64,000 bases of DNA from an uncultured Alphaproteobacteria bacterium (GTDB taxonomy: Bacteria; Pseudomonadota; Alphaproteobacteria; Caulobacterales; Caulobacteraceae): contig CAIOSI010000035.1 in assembly GCA_903860975.1 (NCBI GenBank), forward strand, positions 1 to 64,000, given 5' to 3'. This document shows positions 56,426-64,000 of the stretch, in pieces. A program made the position numbers and the translations under genes. Numbering within the stretch: position 1 is the stretch's first letter; the number at the start of each line of letters is the position of its first letter. The notes beneath the pieces are model-generated. The model was not told the origin of the DNA, searched no databases, and saw only the letters and a list, made by a program, of their open reading frames with translations.

Positions 56426-57712
56426 ATGCTCGCGAACCAGGACAAACGTGTGCGCGAGCTGGTGGGCGCGGCCACAGCAGCCCTTGAGAGTGGTCGCCAG
56501 CTGGATGCCGAACGATTGCTCCGGCAAGCCGAGGCGGAAGCGCCGGAGCATCCGCTTGTCCTAAACGAAATTGGCAAGCGAAAGTTGCTCAGCGGCGACG
56601 CGACCGGCGCCTTACTTGTTCTCGAGCAGGCGGTGAAGGCTGAGCCGGAGTCCTCGTCTCTATGGCTAAACTTATCGACGGCCTTCCGGAACCTGGGTCG
56701 AAGCGACGAAGAGCTATTTGCGCTCAACAAGGCGCTCGCGCTGGAGCCCACCAATATGCGGGCTCTACTGCAGGCAGGTGCGCTTCATGAGCGTCTCAGC
56801 AACACTAAGGCTGCCGCAGCGACTTACCGAAAGGCGCTGTCGATGTTGCCACCAAATGTTCAGCTACCACCCGACACGCGGCAGATCTTCGATCACGCCA
56901 GGGCCGTGGTCGACGCTAACGGCCAGGCGCTTTCAGCCTTTCTGGAGACCCAGCTCAGCGACGTACGTGCGCAGCACCCGAACGAGTCGCTGAGCCGGTT
57001 TGACAAGTCGCTGGCGACGTTTCTGCAGAAGCGGCGCGTGTTCCGACCGCAACCGACCTTTATCTATGTGCCCGAATTGCCGGCTATCGAGTTCTATGAG
57101 CGCGCGGACTTCCCCTGGCTCGACCAAATCGAGGCCGCCACCGACGACATCCGTGCGGAGCTAATCAATGTGCTTGCCGAGGGTCCCTCGGCGCTGGAGC
57201 CCTATGTTTCCACCCAAGCGACGCCAGACGAAAAATGGCGAGCGCTCAACAACTCCCGCAGTTGGGGCGTCTACTACCTATGGAAGGCCGGCGAAGGGAT
57301 CTCCGAGAACATGGCTCGCTGTCCGCGAACGGTGGCGGCCTTATCGTGCTGGCCCAAATGTGAACTGCCAGGTTCCGCGCCGACGGCGGTCTTCTCGATC
57401 CTTGAGCCCAGGACCCGCATTCCGCCCCATACCGGGGTCAACAATGCGCGTCTGCTTTGTCATCTGCCGTTGATCGTCCCTCCGAACTGCGGGTTCCGCG
57501 TGGGCGCTGAAACGCGTCAGTGGGAGCCGGGCAAGGCCTTTGTCTTTGACGACACCATCGAGCACGAAGCGTGGAACAATAGCGATTACACCCGCGCGGT
57601 TCTGATCTTCGACATCTGGAACCCCTACACGACGCAGGCTGAGCGCGAGATGGTCAGCGCGCTTACCATTGGGGTCGAGAAATTTTACGGCGAGCTTCCG
57701 TCGTATCTCTGA
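56426..57712 (+). CDS. TPR and aspartyl/asparaginyl beta-hydroxylase protein
   Basis: A 428-residue protein. N-terminal tetratricopeptide-like repeats (about 15-140: LESGRQLDAERLLRQAEAEAP, DATGALLVLEQAVKAEPESSSL, GRSDEELFALNKALALEP) precede a C-terminal AspH-type dioxygenase (about 235-410). Iron ligands are in RIPPHTGVNNARLLCHLPL and FDDTIEHEAWNNS, and the 2-oxoglutarate Arg in DYTRAVLIFDIW. No signal peptide. Substrate unknown; it is inserted on the plus strand between minus-strand SPOR and dgt genes. Confidence 0.87.
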   Translation: MLANQDKRVRELVGAATAALESGRQLDAERLLRQAEAEAPEHPLVLNEIGKRKLLSGDATGALLVLEQAVKAEPESSSLWLNLSTAFRNLGRSDEELFALNKALALEPTNMRALLQAGALHERLSNTKAAAATYRKALSMLPPNVQLPPDTRQIFDHARAVVDANGQALSAFLETQLSDVRAQHPNESLSRFDKSLATFLQKRRVFRPQPTFIYVPELPAIEFYERADFPWLDQIEAATDDIRAELINVLAEGPSALEPYVSTQATPDEKWRALNNSRSWGVYYLWKAGEGISENMARCPRTVAALSCWPKCELPGSAPTAVFSILEPRTRIPPHTGVNNARLLCHLPLIVPPNCGFRVGAETRQWEPGKAFVFDDTIEHEAWNNSDYTRAVLIFDIWNPYTTQAEREMVSALTIGVEKFYGELPSYL

Positions 57713-57718
57713 CCCGGC

Positions 57719-58897
57719 CTAGTGCAGTGAATCCAAGTGGAAGAGCTTTCGATGCTCTTCGATGGCGTAGCGATCGGTCATGCCCGCGATGTAATCGCAG
57801 ACCACCCTGGCGCAGCCAGCTTGGTCGCGACCTTGGGTCCGGGCATACCATTCGGCCGGCAACACGTCCGGCTCGCCCATGAACAGTACGAACATCTCGG
57901 CCAGCATCCGCCGGGCCTGACTACGCGTGCGGTTGACCTTCCAGTGCCGGTACATCCGCTCCATGAGAAAAGCGCGCAGTGCCGAAAGATCTTCCACCAT
58001 CGCCCGCGAAAAAGCCACGAGGGCGTGGTCAAGCACTCGAACGTCCTCGGGGGAGCCGACATTGTCGGCCAAAGCGCGCCGCCGCGTTTCGGTCAGAACA
58101 TCGTCGGCCATGGCGCCTATCATCCGGCGGACGGCTTCGAGCCGTAGAATGCCGACATCGCAACCCGGATAATCAGCCACAGCGCTCACCACATGTGGGC
58201 CGATCAGCGGGATATCGCGCAGCTCGTCGAGCTGGAAAAGGCCCGCTTGCACCCCGTCATCCACGTCGTGATTATTGTAGGCGATATCGTCGGCCAGGGC
58301 GGCGACCTGGGCTTCTGCTGAGGCCCAGCCATCAAGCCGCAGGCCATATTCGACGTCGAACTCGGCAATCGCGCTCCACGATGGGCGTTCTAGCTTATCG
58401 GTCACCGGACCGTTGTGCTTGATAATGCCTTCAAGGGTTTCCCAAGTCAGGTTCAAGCCCTCGAAACGCGGATAGCGGCGCTCCAGCTTCGTGACGACCC
58501 GGAAGGTCTGAACGTTATGATCGAACCCACCAAATGCCTGCATTTGGATCTGCAGCTCATCTTCGCCCGCATGCCCGAACGGCGGATGGCCGAGGTCGTG
58601 GGCCAAGGCGATGGTCTCGGCGAGATCGGCGTCTAGGCCCAAAGCCGTCGCCAGCGACCGGGCGATCTGGGCAACCTCGAGCGAATGGGTCAGCCGGGTG
58701 CGGAAGTGGTCGCCCTCGTGAGCCACGAAGACCTGGGTCTTCTCTTTCAACCTGCGGAAGGCCGAGCAATGAATGATCCGGTCGCGGTCACGCGCAAAGG
58801 GGGTGCGCGTCAGGCTCTCGGCCTCGGCGACCTTCCGACCCCGTGATTTCGAGGCGTCTTCTGCATAGGGAGCCTTGGTTGGGATCATGAAATCCAT
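57719..58897 (-). CDS. dgt: deoxyguanosinetriphosphate triphosphohydrolase-like protein
   Basis: A 392-residue HD-domain enzyme of the dNTPase family that cleaves dNTP into deoxynucleoside and triphosphate. It has [22 protein letters not shown], the [15 protein letters not shown] with the first His, and [14 protein letters not shown] with the metal His-Asp pair. Typical length. Its start is divergent from erpA, with about 85 bases between. Confidence 0.93.
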   Translation of the reverse strand: MDFMIPTKAPYAEDASKSRGRKVAEAESLTRTPFARDRDRIIHCSAFRRLKEKTQVFVAHEGDHFRTRLTHSLEVAQIARSLATALGLDADLAETIALAHDLGHPPFGHAGEDELQIQMQAFGGFDHNVQTFRVVTKLERRYPRFEGLNLTWETLEGIIKHNGPVTDKLERPSWSAIAEFDVEYGLRLDGWASAEAQVAALADDIAYNNHDVDDGVQAGLFQLDELRDIPLIGPHVVSAVADYPGCDVGILRLEAVRRMIGAMADDVLTETRRRALADNVGSPEDVRVLDHALVAFSRAMVEDLSALRAFLMERMYRHWKVNRTRSQARRMLAEMFVLFMGEPDVLPAEWYARTQGRDQAGCARVVCDYIAGMTDRYAIEEHRKLFHLDSLH

Positions 58898-58982
58898 CTA
58901 TCCAGCGGTATATGCGTCCCAGGGCTTGGTCGAAACCGCGGACGCCCTCATATAGAGTAGACGTTTCATTCGTCTAACCGTG

Positions 58983-59315
58983 ATGACCTCAAGCACTCTG
59001 ACCCTCAGCCCTTCGGCCGCGCAGCGCATCCACGCCATCGGTAAGGCCGAAGGAAAGAGGGTTATGTTGCGCGTGGCCGTGGAAGGCGGTGGCTGTTCCG
59101 GTTTCCAGTACCAGTTCGATCTGGTCGAAGACGCCCAGCCTGACGACCTTCGGATTGAGCGTGACGGCGCCGCAGCCCTGGTCGACGAGATGTCCCTGGT
59201 CCTTCTGAAGGGCTCAGAGATCGATTTTGTCGACGAGTTGGCCGGAGCTGAGTTCAAAATTCGCAACCCCAATGCCAAATCCAGCTGCGGATGCGGCGTC
59301 AGCTTCTCCATCTGA
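58983..59315 (+). CDS. erpA: iron-sulfur cluster insertion protein ErpA
   Basis: A-type Fe-S carrier of about 110 residues. The three cluster Cys are in GGGCSGFQYQF (one) and SSCGCGVSFSI (two). The intervening region DGAAALVDEMSLVLLKGSEIDF is as in ErpA/HesB. A GTG three bases upstream is an alternative start. Divergent from dgt. Confidence 0.9.
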   Translation: MTSSTLTLSPSAAQRIHAIGKAEGKRVMLRVAVEGGGCSGFQYQFDLVEDAQPDDLRIERDGAAALVDEMSLVLLKGSEIDFVDELAGAEFKIRNPNAKSSCGCGVSFSI

Positions 59316-59531
59316 GTAGCCCCCCGGCCTATAAAGCCCGCCTGAGGCCGAGCATCCTGGAGCGCAACCCCCTCCACGAATTCGGGGGAAGATCACAAGG
59401 CGAAGTTGGCTCCGGATGGCAAGGCGCTCAACGGGACCTGAGAAAAGGGTGCTGCTTTGCCACGGGCACTCACCAAATAGCCGGCGACCAAGTAAGACCT
59501 CTGCTCACAGGATTTATTTGGGATTCTCTCG

Positions 59532-60311
59532 ATGCGCATCGCCACCTGGAACGTGAACTCGGTCAACGCGCGCTTGGAGACAGTGCTGAAGTGGTTTGAA
59601 GCGGCGCAGCCGGACGTCGCCTGCCTGCAGGAAATCAAATGCATCGACGAGAAGTTCCCCAACGATGCCTTTGAGCGCCTAGGCTACAACGTCGTCGTCC
59701 ACGGCCAGAAGACCTACAACGGCGTAGCTCTGCTTTCGAAGAGCCCGATGGAGGATGTTCGCCGCGGCCTACCCGACCCTGGCGAAGACGAACAGGCGCG
59801 CTACCTTGAGGCCATAATCTCTGGACCAACGCCGGTACGCGTCGCCTCGATTTACCTTCCGAACGGCAATCCGGTGGACACAGACAAGTATCCCTACAAG
59901 CTTCGCTGGATGGATCGCCTGACCCGCCATGCCCGTGACCTGCTGGCGCTGGAAGAGCCGCTGGTGCTAACCGGCGATTACAATGTCATCCCCGAGGCCC
60001 GGGACGCCGCGTTCCCCGCCAATTGGGAGGGTGACGCCCTCTTTCGCCCCGAGACGCGCCAGGCCTTCCGCGCATTGAAGTACCTAGGCTTCACGGATGC
60101 CTACCTGGCCGGCGATGGAGCGCCCGAGGCCTACACGTTCTGGGACTATCAGGTCGGTGCCTGGCAACGGAACAATGGCATCCGCATCGACCATGCCCTG
60201 CTCTCACCTCAGGCCGCCGACGTGCTTTCGGGCGTCAGCATCCACCGCGAGGTGCGCAGCTGGGAAAAGCCATCAGATCATGTGCCTTTCGTCATTCAAC
60301 TGGACCTTTGA
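59532..60311 (+). CDS. xth: exodeoxyribonuclease III
   Basis: AP endonuclease/3'-exonuclease of base-excision repair. 259 residues with MRIATWNVNSVNAR, the metal Glu in VACLQEIKC, TYNGVALLSK, LTGDYNVIPEARD and the catalytic SDHVPF at the end. The 216 bases between erpA and this gene hold nothing clear. Confidence 0.94.
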   Translation: MRIATWNVNSVNARLETVLKWFEAAQPDVACLQEIKCIDEKFPNDAFERLGYNVVVHGQKTYNGVALLSKSPMEDVRRGLPDPGEDEQARYLEAIISGPTPVRVASIYLPNGNPVDTDKYPYKLRWMDRLTRHARDLLALEEPLVLTGDYNVIPEARDAAFPANWEGDALFRPETRQAFRALKYLGFTDAYLAGDGAPEAYTFWDYQVGAWQRNNGIRIDHALLSPQAADVLSGVSIHREVRSWEKPSDHVPFVIQLDL

Positions 60312-60356
60312 GAACCTTGTTTGGGGAGACTCAGGAGACGGGGGTAAAATCAGCGG

Positions 60357-61031
60357 ATGGACGAAGTCGCCCGTTTACTGGTTTTGCTCAGCCTCGCGGG
60401 GGTGGCGGTCACGGTGTTGGCCGGCGTGGTCCGTTGGCGCATGACCGAAAGCCGTCGCATTCGCCGGGGCCTGAAGGCCGTCCTGCGAGGCGATGTCCAC
60501 GGATATCTCGTGGCGCTGGGTCGCGGAAAAGGCATCGGCTTCAACTTCACGCGCAATCAGTTGGCTGTGGTCTGGGACGACGGCGCCTGGGGCTATCTGT
60601 ATGCGCTCGACGAACTGATGAGCGCCGAGGTGATCATCGACGGTGTCGTCGCTGGTCGGGTTCAGCGTGGAGAAGCCCGTCGCGCGCTCGACGCCTTTGA
60701 TGCCGCAGAGCGTGTGGCCCTTCGACTGGTATTCGATGATCCGAGTCAGCCAGATTTCATCCTCGATCTTTGGCTGGTGCAGGACCAAGAGCGGCGCGAC
60801 GAACTTCCGCCCGCCGACGCTATCGCTGAAGCCAACCGCTGGCTGGCTCGCATTGAGGCCCTGTTACGCCGGCCGATCGCGCGGAAACGCAGCGCACCAG
60901 ACCCCGTCGCTGCCCCTGTTGTTGCCCCCATCGTAGACGCCAATCCGGCTCGTGAGCCGCCGCTCTACCTTTTTGACAACGACGAAGATGAGGACACTGA
61001 GGACAACCAGGATAACGCAGCCGCCATGTGA
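60357..61031 (+). CDS. membrane-anchored hypothetical protein
   Basis: A 224-residue protein with one N-terminal membrane segment (LLVLLSLAGVAVTVLAGVVRW) and then a soluble region: RRGLKAVLRGDVHGYLVALGRGKGIGFNFTRNQLAVVWDDGAWGYLYALDELMSAEVIIDG. The C-terminal part is Pro/Ala-rich, ending in a very acidic run (DNDEDEDTEDNQDN). No family name recognised. Follows xth closely (45 bases). Confidence 0.75.
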   Translation: MDEVARLLVLLSLAGVAVTVLAGVVRWRMTESRRIRRGLKAVLRGDVHGYLVALGRGKGIGFNFTRNQLAVVWDDGAWGYLYALDELMSAEVIIDGVVAGRVQRGEARRALDAFDAAERVALRLVFDDPSQPDFILDLWLVQDQERRDELPPADAIAEANRWLARIEALLRRPIARKRSAPDPVAAPVVAPIVDANPAREPPLYLFDNDEDEDTEDNQDNAAAM

Positions 61032-61042
61032 GCAGCCGCAGG

Positions 61043-61732
61043 CTAACCCAACGCGAAGTCGACGGCGGCCTCGCAGTGGGCGATCGCGGTGTCGACCGTT
61101 GGGAGCAACATCGTGGCGGGGTCCAGCAAAAGCCCGATCTCCGTACAGCCGAAAATAACCCCGTCAGCTCCGGCCTTGCGCCCTTGCTCGATCATCTCCA
61201 CGACCACCGCCCTTGATGCCTCTGAGACGACGCCCACCACCAACTCATCATAGATGATGGCGTGTAGGCGATCGCGATCAGCCTGTTTGGGCGTCAACAC
61301 GCTCAATCCCGCGGCTTGCAGGCGCGCGGCGTAGAACGGCTTTTCCATCGTGAACCGGGTGCCCAGTAACAGGGGTTTGGTCACGCCTCTCGCCTTTAAG
61401 GCCTGGGCCGTCGCGTCGCCAATGTGGATTAAGGGCGCAGCCACGGCCTGCTGCACCTGTGGCGCGTTCAGGTGCATGGTGTTTGCGCAGATCAGGATCG
61501 CTTGAGCTCCAGCGCTTTCGAGGCGTCGTGCGGCATCGACGAGAATCAACGCCGTTGCGTCCCAATCGTCCTTCGACTGAAGCTCGGCGAGTGGTGCAAA
61601 GTCCAGCGACCACAACACCAACTCTGCGGAGTGAAGACCACCCAACCGTTCGCGGACCAGCCGATTGATCGTCTGATAGTAGACGCTCGTGCTTTCCGCG
61701 CTCATGCCGCCGATCAGGCCCAGCGTACGCAT
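61043..61732 (-). CDS. aspartate/glutamate racemase family protein
   Basis: A 229-residue two-Cys racemase. The start is [23 protein letters not shown]; the two catalytic Cys are in LICANTMHLNAPQV and IFGCTEIGLLLDP. It interconverts L- and D-aspartate or related acids. Start overlaps the ilvD stop by one base (TGATG), so it is translationally coupled to ilvD. Confidence 0.9.
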   Translation of the reverse strand: MRTLGLIGGMSAESTSVYYQTINRLVRERLGGLHSAELVLWSLDFAPLAELQSKDDWDATALILVDAARRLESAGAQAILICANTMHLNAPQVQQAVAAPLIHIGDATAQALKARGVTKPLLLGTRFTMEKPFYAARLQAAGLSVLTPKQADRDRLHAIIYDELVVGVVSEASRAVVVEMIEQGRKAGADGVIFGCTEIGLLLDPATMLLPTVDTAIAHCEAAVDFALG

Positions 61733-63468
61733 CAGATATCTGCGTAGACGTGCCGTTCGCCAGCCATGCCGGGATGCGTGACGGCGCCTTCGTGGGCGGG
61801 CCCAACGATTTGGGCGTACTTCCAGAGCGCGCCGGAACCGTAGTTTGTCTGATGCGGGGCCCAATGACGTCGACGGTTTTCCAACTCGATGGGGTCGACT
61901 TCCAGGTCAATGATCCCAGCGTCGGCATCAATATGGATGATGTCGCCGTCCTTGATGAGCGCGATGGGACCACCAAGCTGCGCCTCGGGGCCGATATGGC
62001 CGACGCAGAGCCCACGGGTCCCGCCTGAGAAGCGGCCGTCGGTGATCAGGGCCACTTTGTCGCCACGGCCCTGGCCGGAAAGCGCTGCTGTGGTGGAAAG
62101 CATCTCGCGCATGCCGGGACCACCGCGCGCGCCTTCATACCGGATCACCAAAACATCGCCGTCTTCGTAAGCGCCGGCCTCAACGGCATCAAAGCAGGCT
62201 TGCTCGCCGTCGAAGCAGCGCGCTGGACCGCGGTGCGAACGGTGCGAGGTCATGCCGGCCACCTTGACGATGGCGCCGTCCGGAGCCAGCGAGCCCCAGA
62301 GGCCGACGACACCGCCGGTCGGTGAGAGTGGATTGTTCACGGTTCGGATCACGTCCTGATCATCGCGCCAGAGCACATCTTTGATGTTCTCGGCGATCGT
62401 CTTGCCGGTCACGGTCATGCAGTCGCCGTGGATGTAGCCGCCCTCCAGAAGGGTCTTGAGCAACATGGGCATGCCGCCCGCCTCGCCCATGTCTTTGGCC
62501 ACGAAGCGGCCACCGGGCTTCAGGTCAGCGATATGTGGCGTGCGCGCGGCGATCTCCGCGAAATCGCGAAGCGTAAAGCTGATCCCACATTCATGGGCCA
62601 TGGCGGGCAAGTGCAGGCCGCCGTTGGTTGATCCTCCGGTGGCCGCAACCACGGCGGCGGCGTTCTCAAACGATTTCCGCGTGACGATGTCGCGCGGCCG
62701 TAGGCCCGTCGAGATCAGCCGCACAACGGCCTCGCCCGAGGCCACCGCATAGGCGTCGCGGCTGAGATAAGGCGCTGGAAGGGCTGACGAGAGCGGCAAG
62801 GCCAGGCCGATGGCCTCCGAGACACAAGCCATGGTGTTGGCGGTGAATTGGCCGCCGCAGGCTCCGTCCGAGGGACAGGCGACTTGCTCCAGGCTGCACA
62901 GGTCCTCCAGGCTTAAGCGTCCTGCGGAGTGCATGCCCACGCCCTCAAAGACATCGACCACTGTGACATCGCGACCCTGCCAGGAGCCTGGCAGAATCGA
63001 GCCCCCGTAAAGGAAGACTGACGGCACATTGAGCCTGAGCATCGCCATCATCATGCCTGGCAGGGACTTGTCGCAGCCGGCGATGCCCACCAACGCATCG
63101 TAGGCGTGGCCGCGCATGGTCAGTTCGACCGAGTCAGCGATCAGGTCGCGACTGACCAGCGAGGAGCGCATGCCCTCGTGGCCCATCGCGATACCATCGG
63201 TGACGGTGATCGTGCAGAACTCGCGCGGTGTCGCTCCAGCCGCCTTGACGCCCTCAGAGACCGCGTGGGCCTGGCGCATGAGGGCGGTGTTGCAGGGCGC
63301 CGCTTCGTTCCAGCACGACGCAACACCGACGAAGGGCTGGGCGATTTCGCGGCTACCTAGGCCCATGGCGTAGTAGTAGGACCGGTGCGGCGCGCGCGAG
63401 GGCCCCTCCGTCACATGACGGCTCGGAAGCCGTGTCTTGTCCCAGCTTCCGTCCGGATTGCGGTGCAT
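61732..63468 (-). CDS. ilvD: dihydroxy-acid dehydratase
   Basis: Branched-chain amino acid enzyme that dehydrates 2,3-dihydroxy-3-isovalerate. 578 residues with the Fe-S Cys in [19 protein letters not shown] and [11 protein letters not shown], and [10 protein letters not shown] and the C-terminal [16 protein letters not shown]. Long, consistent match; a sugar-acid dehydratase of the same IlvD/Edd family is possible. Coupled to the Asp/Glu racemase. Confidence 0.9.
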   Translation of the reverse strand: MHRNPDGSWDKTRLPSRHVTEGPSRAPHRSYYYAMGLGSREIAQPFVGVASCWNEAAPCNTALMRQAHAVSEGVKAAGATPREFCTITVTDGIAMGHEGMRSSLVSRDLIADSVELTMRGHAYDALVGIAGCDKSLPGMMMAMLRLNVPSVFLYGGSILPGSWQGRDVTVVDVFEGVGMHSAGRLSLEDLCSLEQVACPSDGACGGQFTANTMACVSEAIGLALPLSSALPAPYLSRDAYAVASGEAVVRLISTGLRPRDIVTRKSFENAAAVVAATGGSTNGGLHLPAMAHECGISFTLRDFAEIAARTPHIADLKPGGRFVAKDMGEAGGMPMLLKTLLEGGYIHGDCMTVTGKTIAENIKDVLWRDDQDVIRTVNNPLSPTGGVVGLWGSLAPDGAIVKVAGMTSHRSHRGPARCFDGEQACFDAVEAGAYEDGDVLVIRYEGARGGPGMREMLSTTAALSGQGRGDKVALITDGRFSGGTRGLCVGHIGPEAQLGGPIALIKDGDIIHIDADAGIIDLEVDPIELENRRRHWAPHQTNYGSGALWKYAQIVGPAHEGAVTHPGMAGERHVYADI

Positions 63469-63637
63469 CGGAAAACGCCTCCCAGGTTGAGGGGCTCTTC
63501 CTTAAGCGTGCGGCGCAGCGTGGGGAAGACCCCCTCGTCCAACACGAGACGAAGGCGCGTTGCGAAATTGGGCCACAGTCCAGCGGTGATCAAAGGGGGC
63601 GCGCTATCGAGGGCGCGGCTTTTCGTGAGCGGCGGGC

Positions 63638-64000
63638 TCAGACAGGCGTCAGGACGGCGATCCGCCCCAGAAGATCAGTCCAAGCTGCGTCCACCTCAAG
63701 CGTCCAGGCCTCACCCATCAGGTCGCGGCACGTCTCCAAAAGGATTGGAAAGAAGCGGCCAAACACCTCGTAAGGCACGCCTACGCCCTCATGATTGATC
63801 CGTTCAGTAGAGATCAGGTGAGGCGCATAGGAGCCGACGGAACCAAGGTCGAGGAGACACTGGAACGCAACAGCCAACATCTCGCCGCGCACGGCACCGG
63901 TCGTGTCACGCACGAACAAAGTCTCCATCTCCGGATAAGCCGCAAAGAGGCGCGCATAGACCTGCGGCGTCGGATCGCCGACCCGTTCAGCCAGAACCTC
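63638..64000 (-). CDS. globin (5' end beyond window)
   Basis: The 3' 120 codons of a bacterial globin. Reading from the window edge, EVLAERVGDPTPQVYARLFAAYPEMETLFVRDTTG and GEMLAVAFQCLLDLGSVG, then HEGVGVPYEVFGRFFPILLE, resemble single-domain bacterial haemoglobins; the His near INHEG would be the haem-proximal ligand. The N-terminus lies past 64000. Function (oxygen/nitric oxide binding) not resolved. Confidence 0.7.
   Translation of the reverse strand, partial: EVLAERVGDPTPQVYARLFAAYPEMETLFVRDTTGAVRGEMLAVAFQCLLDLGSVGSYAPHLISTERINHEGVGVPYEVFGRFFPILLETCRDLMGEAWTLEVDAAWTDLLGRIAVLTPV

Noticed and set aside
1..64000. CRISPR arrays, tRNA and rRNA genes, prophage
   Set aside because: No regularly spaced repeats, cloverleaf sequences, rRNA landmarks or phage genes were seen by eye; weak tRNA genes could be missed.

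Overview
The window looks like chromosomal DNA of a GC-rich alphaproteobacterium of the Caulobacteraceae (Caulobacter/Phenylobacterium-like). The diagnostic marks are a fliX gene divergent from flgI followed by a small rod-binding (FlgJ/CheL-like) gene and flbY, a four-LysM DipM-type division protein, an alphaproteobacterial GTTC-N7-GTTC SOS box in front of uvrA, and the gene order nagZ-scpA-scpB-tatABC-serS-surE-pcm-dipM followed by yajC-secD-secF. No rRNA, tRNA or CRISPR array was seen.

Layout. 1-2 kb is a decaying accessory patch: an intact HigA-type antitoxin beside a HigB/RelE-like toxin carrying a frameshift and a stop codon, and an IS5-family transposase also carrying a frameshift and a stop. 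2.1-7.1 kb is a minus-strand hexuronate/glycan operon (D-mannonate dehydratase, MFS transporter, GH31 glycosidase). 7.3-9 kb has a peroxiredoxin-like/2OG-Fe(II) oxygenase fusion and a glyoxalase. 9.2-16.7 kb holds an RND efflux pair, a GNAT acetyltransferase, an Atm1-like ABC exporter and a lipoprotein. 16.8-20.7 kb has a LOG-family protein, NAD+ synthetase, DksA and FliX; 20.9-22.8 kb is flgI-flgJ/cheL-flbY behind a candidate sigma-54 promoter. 22.9-25.5 kb has a lipoprotein, an FMN riboswitch controlling ribH2, a thioesterase relic and two weak secreted ORFs.

26-41 kb contains uvrA, a DUF6134/phospholipase-D pair, an M20 peptidase, a thiolase, a uracil-DNA glycosylase-like protein, a GST, two paralogous membrane proteins and TrmFO. 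40.5-45.3 kb is the yajC-secD-secF cluster with homologues of the mitochondrial complex I assembly factors NDUFAF3 and NDUFAF6 and a PuuD-like membrane protein. 45.4-56.1 kb is the envelope/division/translocation block (DUF815 ATPase, DipM, Pcm, SurE, SerS, TatABC, ScpAB, NagZ, SPOR protein). 56.4-64 kb has a TPR-aspartyl hydroxylase, dGTPase-like protein, ErpA, exonuclease III, an anchored hypothetical protein, an Asp/Glu racemase, IlvD and the 3' part of a globin gene.

Many genes are tightly coupled by ATGA or TGATG overlaps, and two convergent pairs share one CTAG as both stop codons. I found no convincing large unknown system. The best leads are the fusion oxygenase, the uncharacterised membrane paralogues, the GH31/mannonate operon, the riboswitch leader with a hairpin covering the ribH2 ribosome-binding site, and the Sec/complex-I-assembly neighbourhood.
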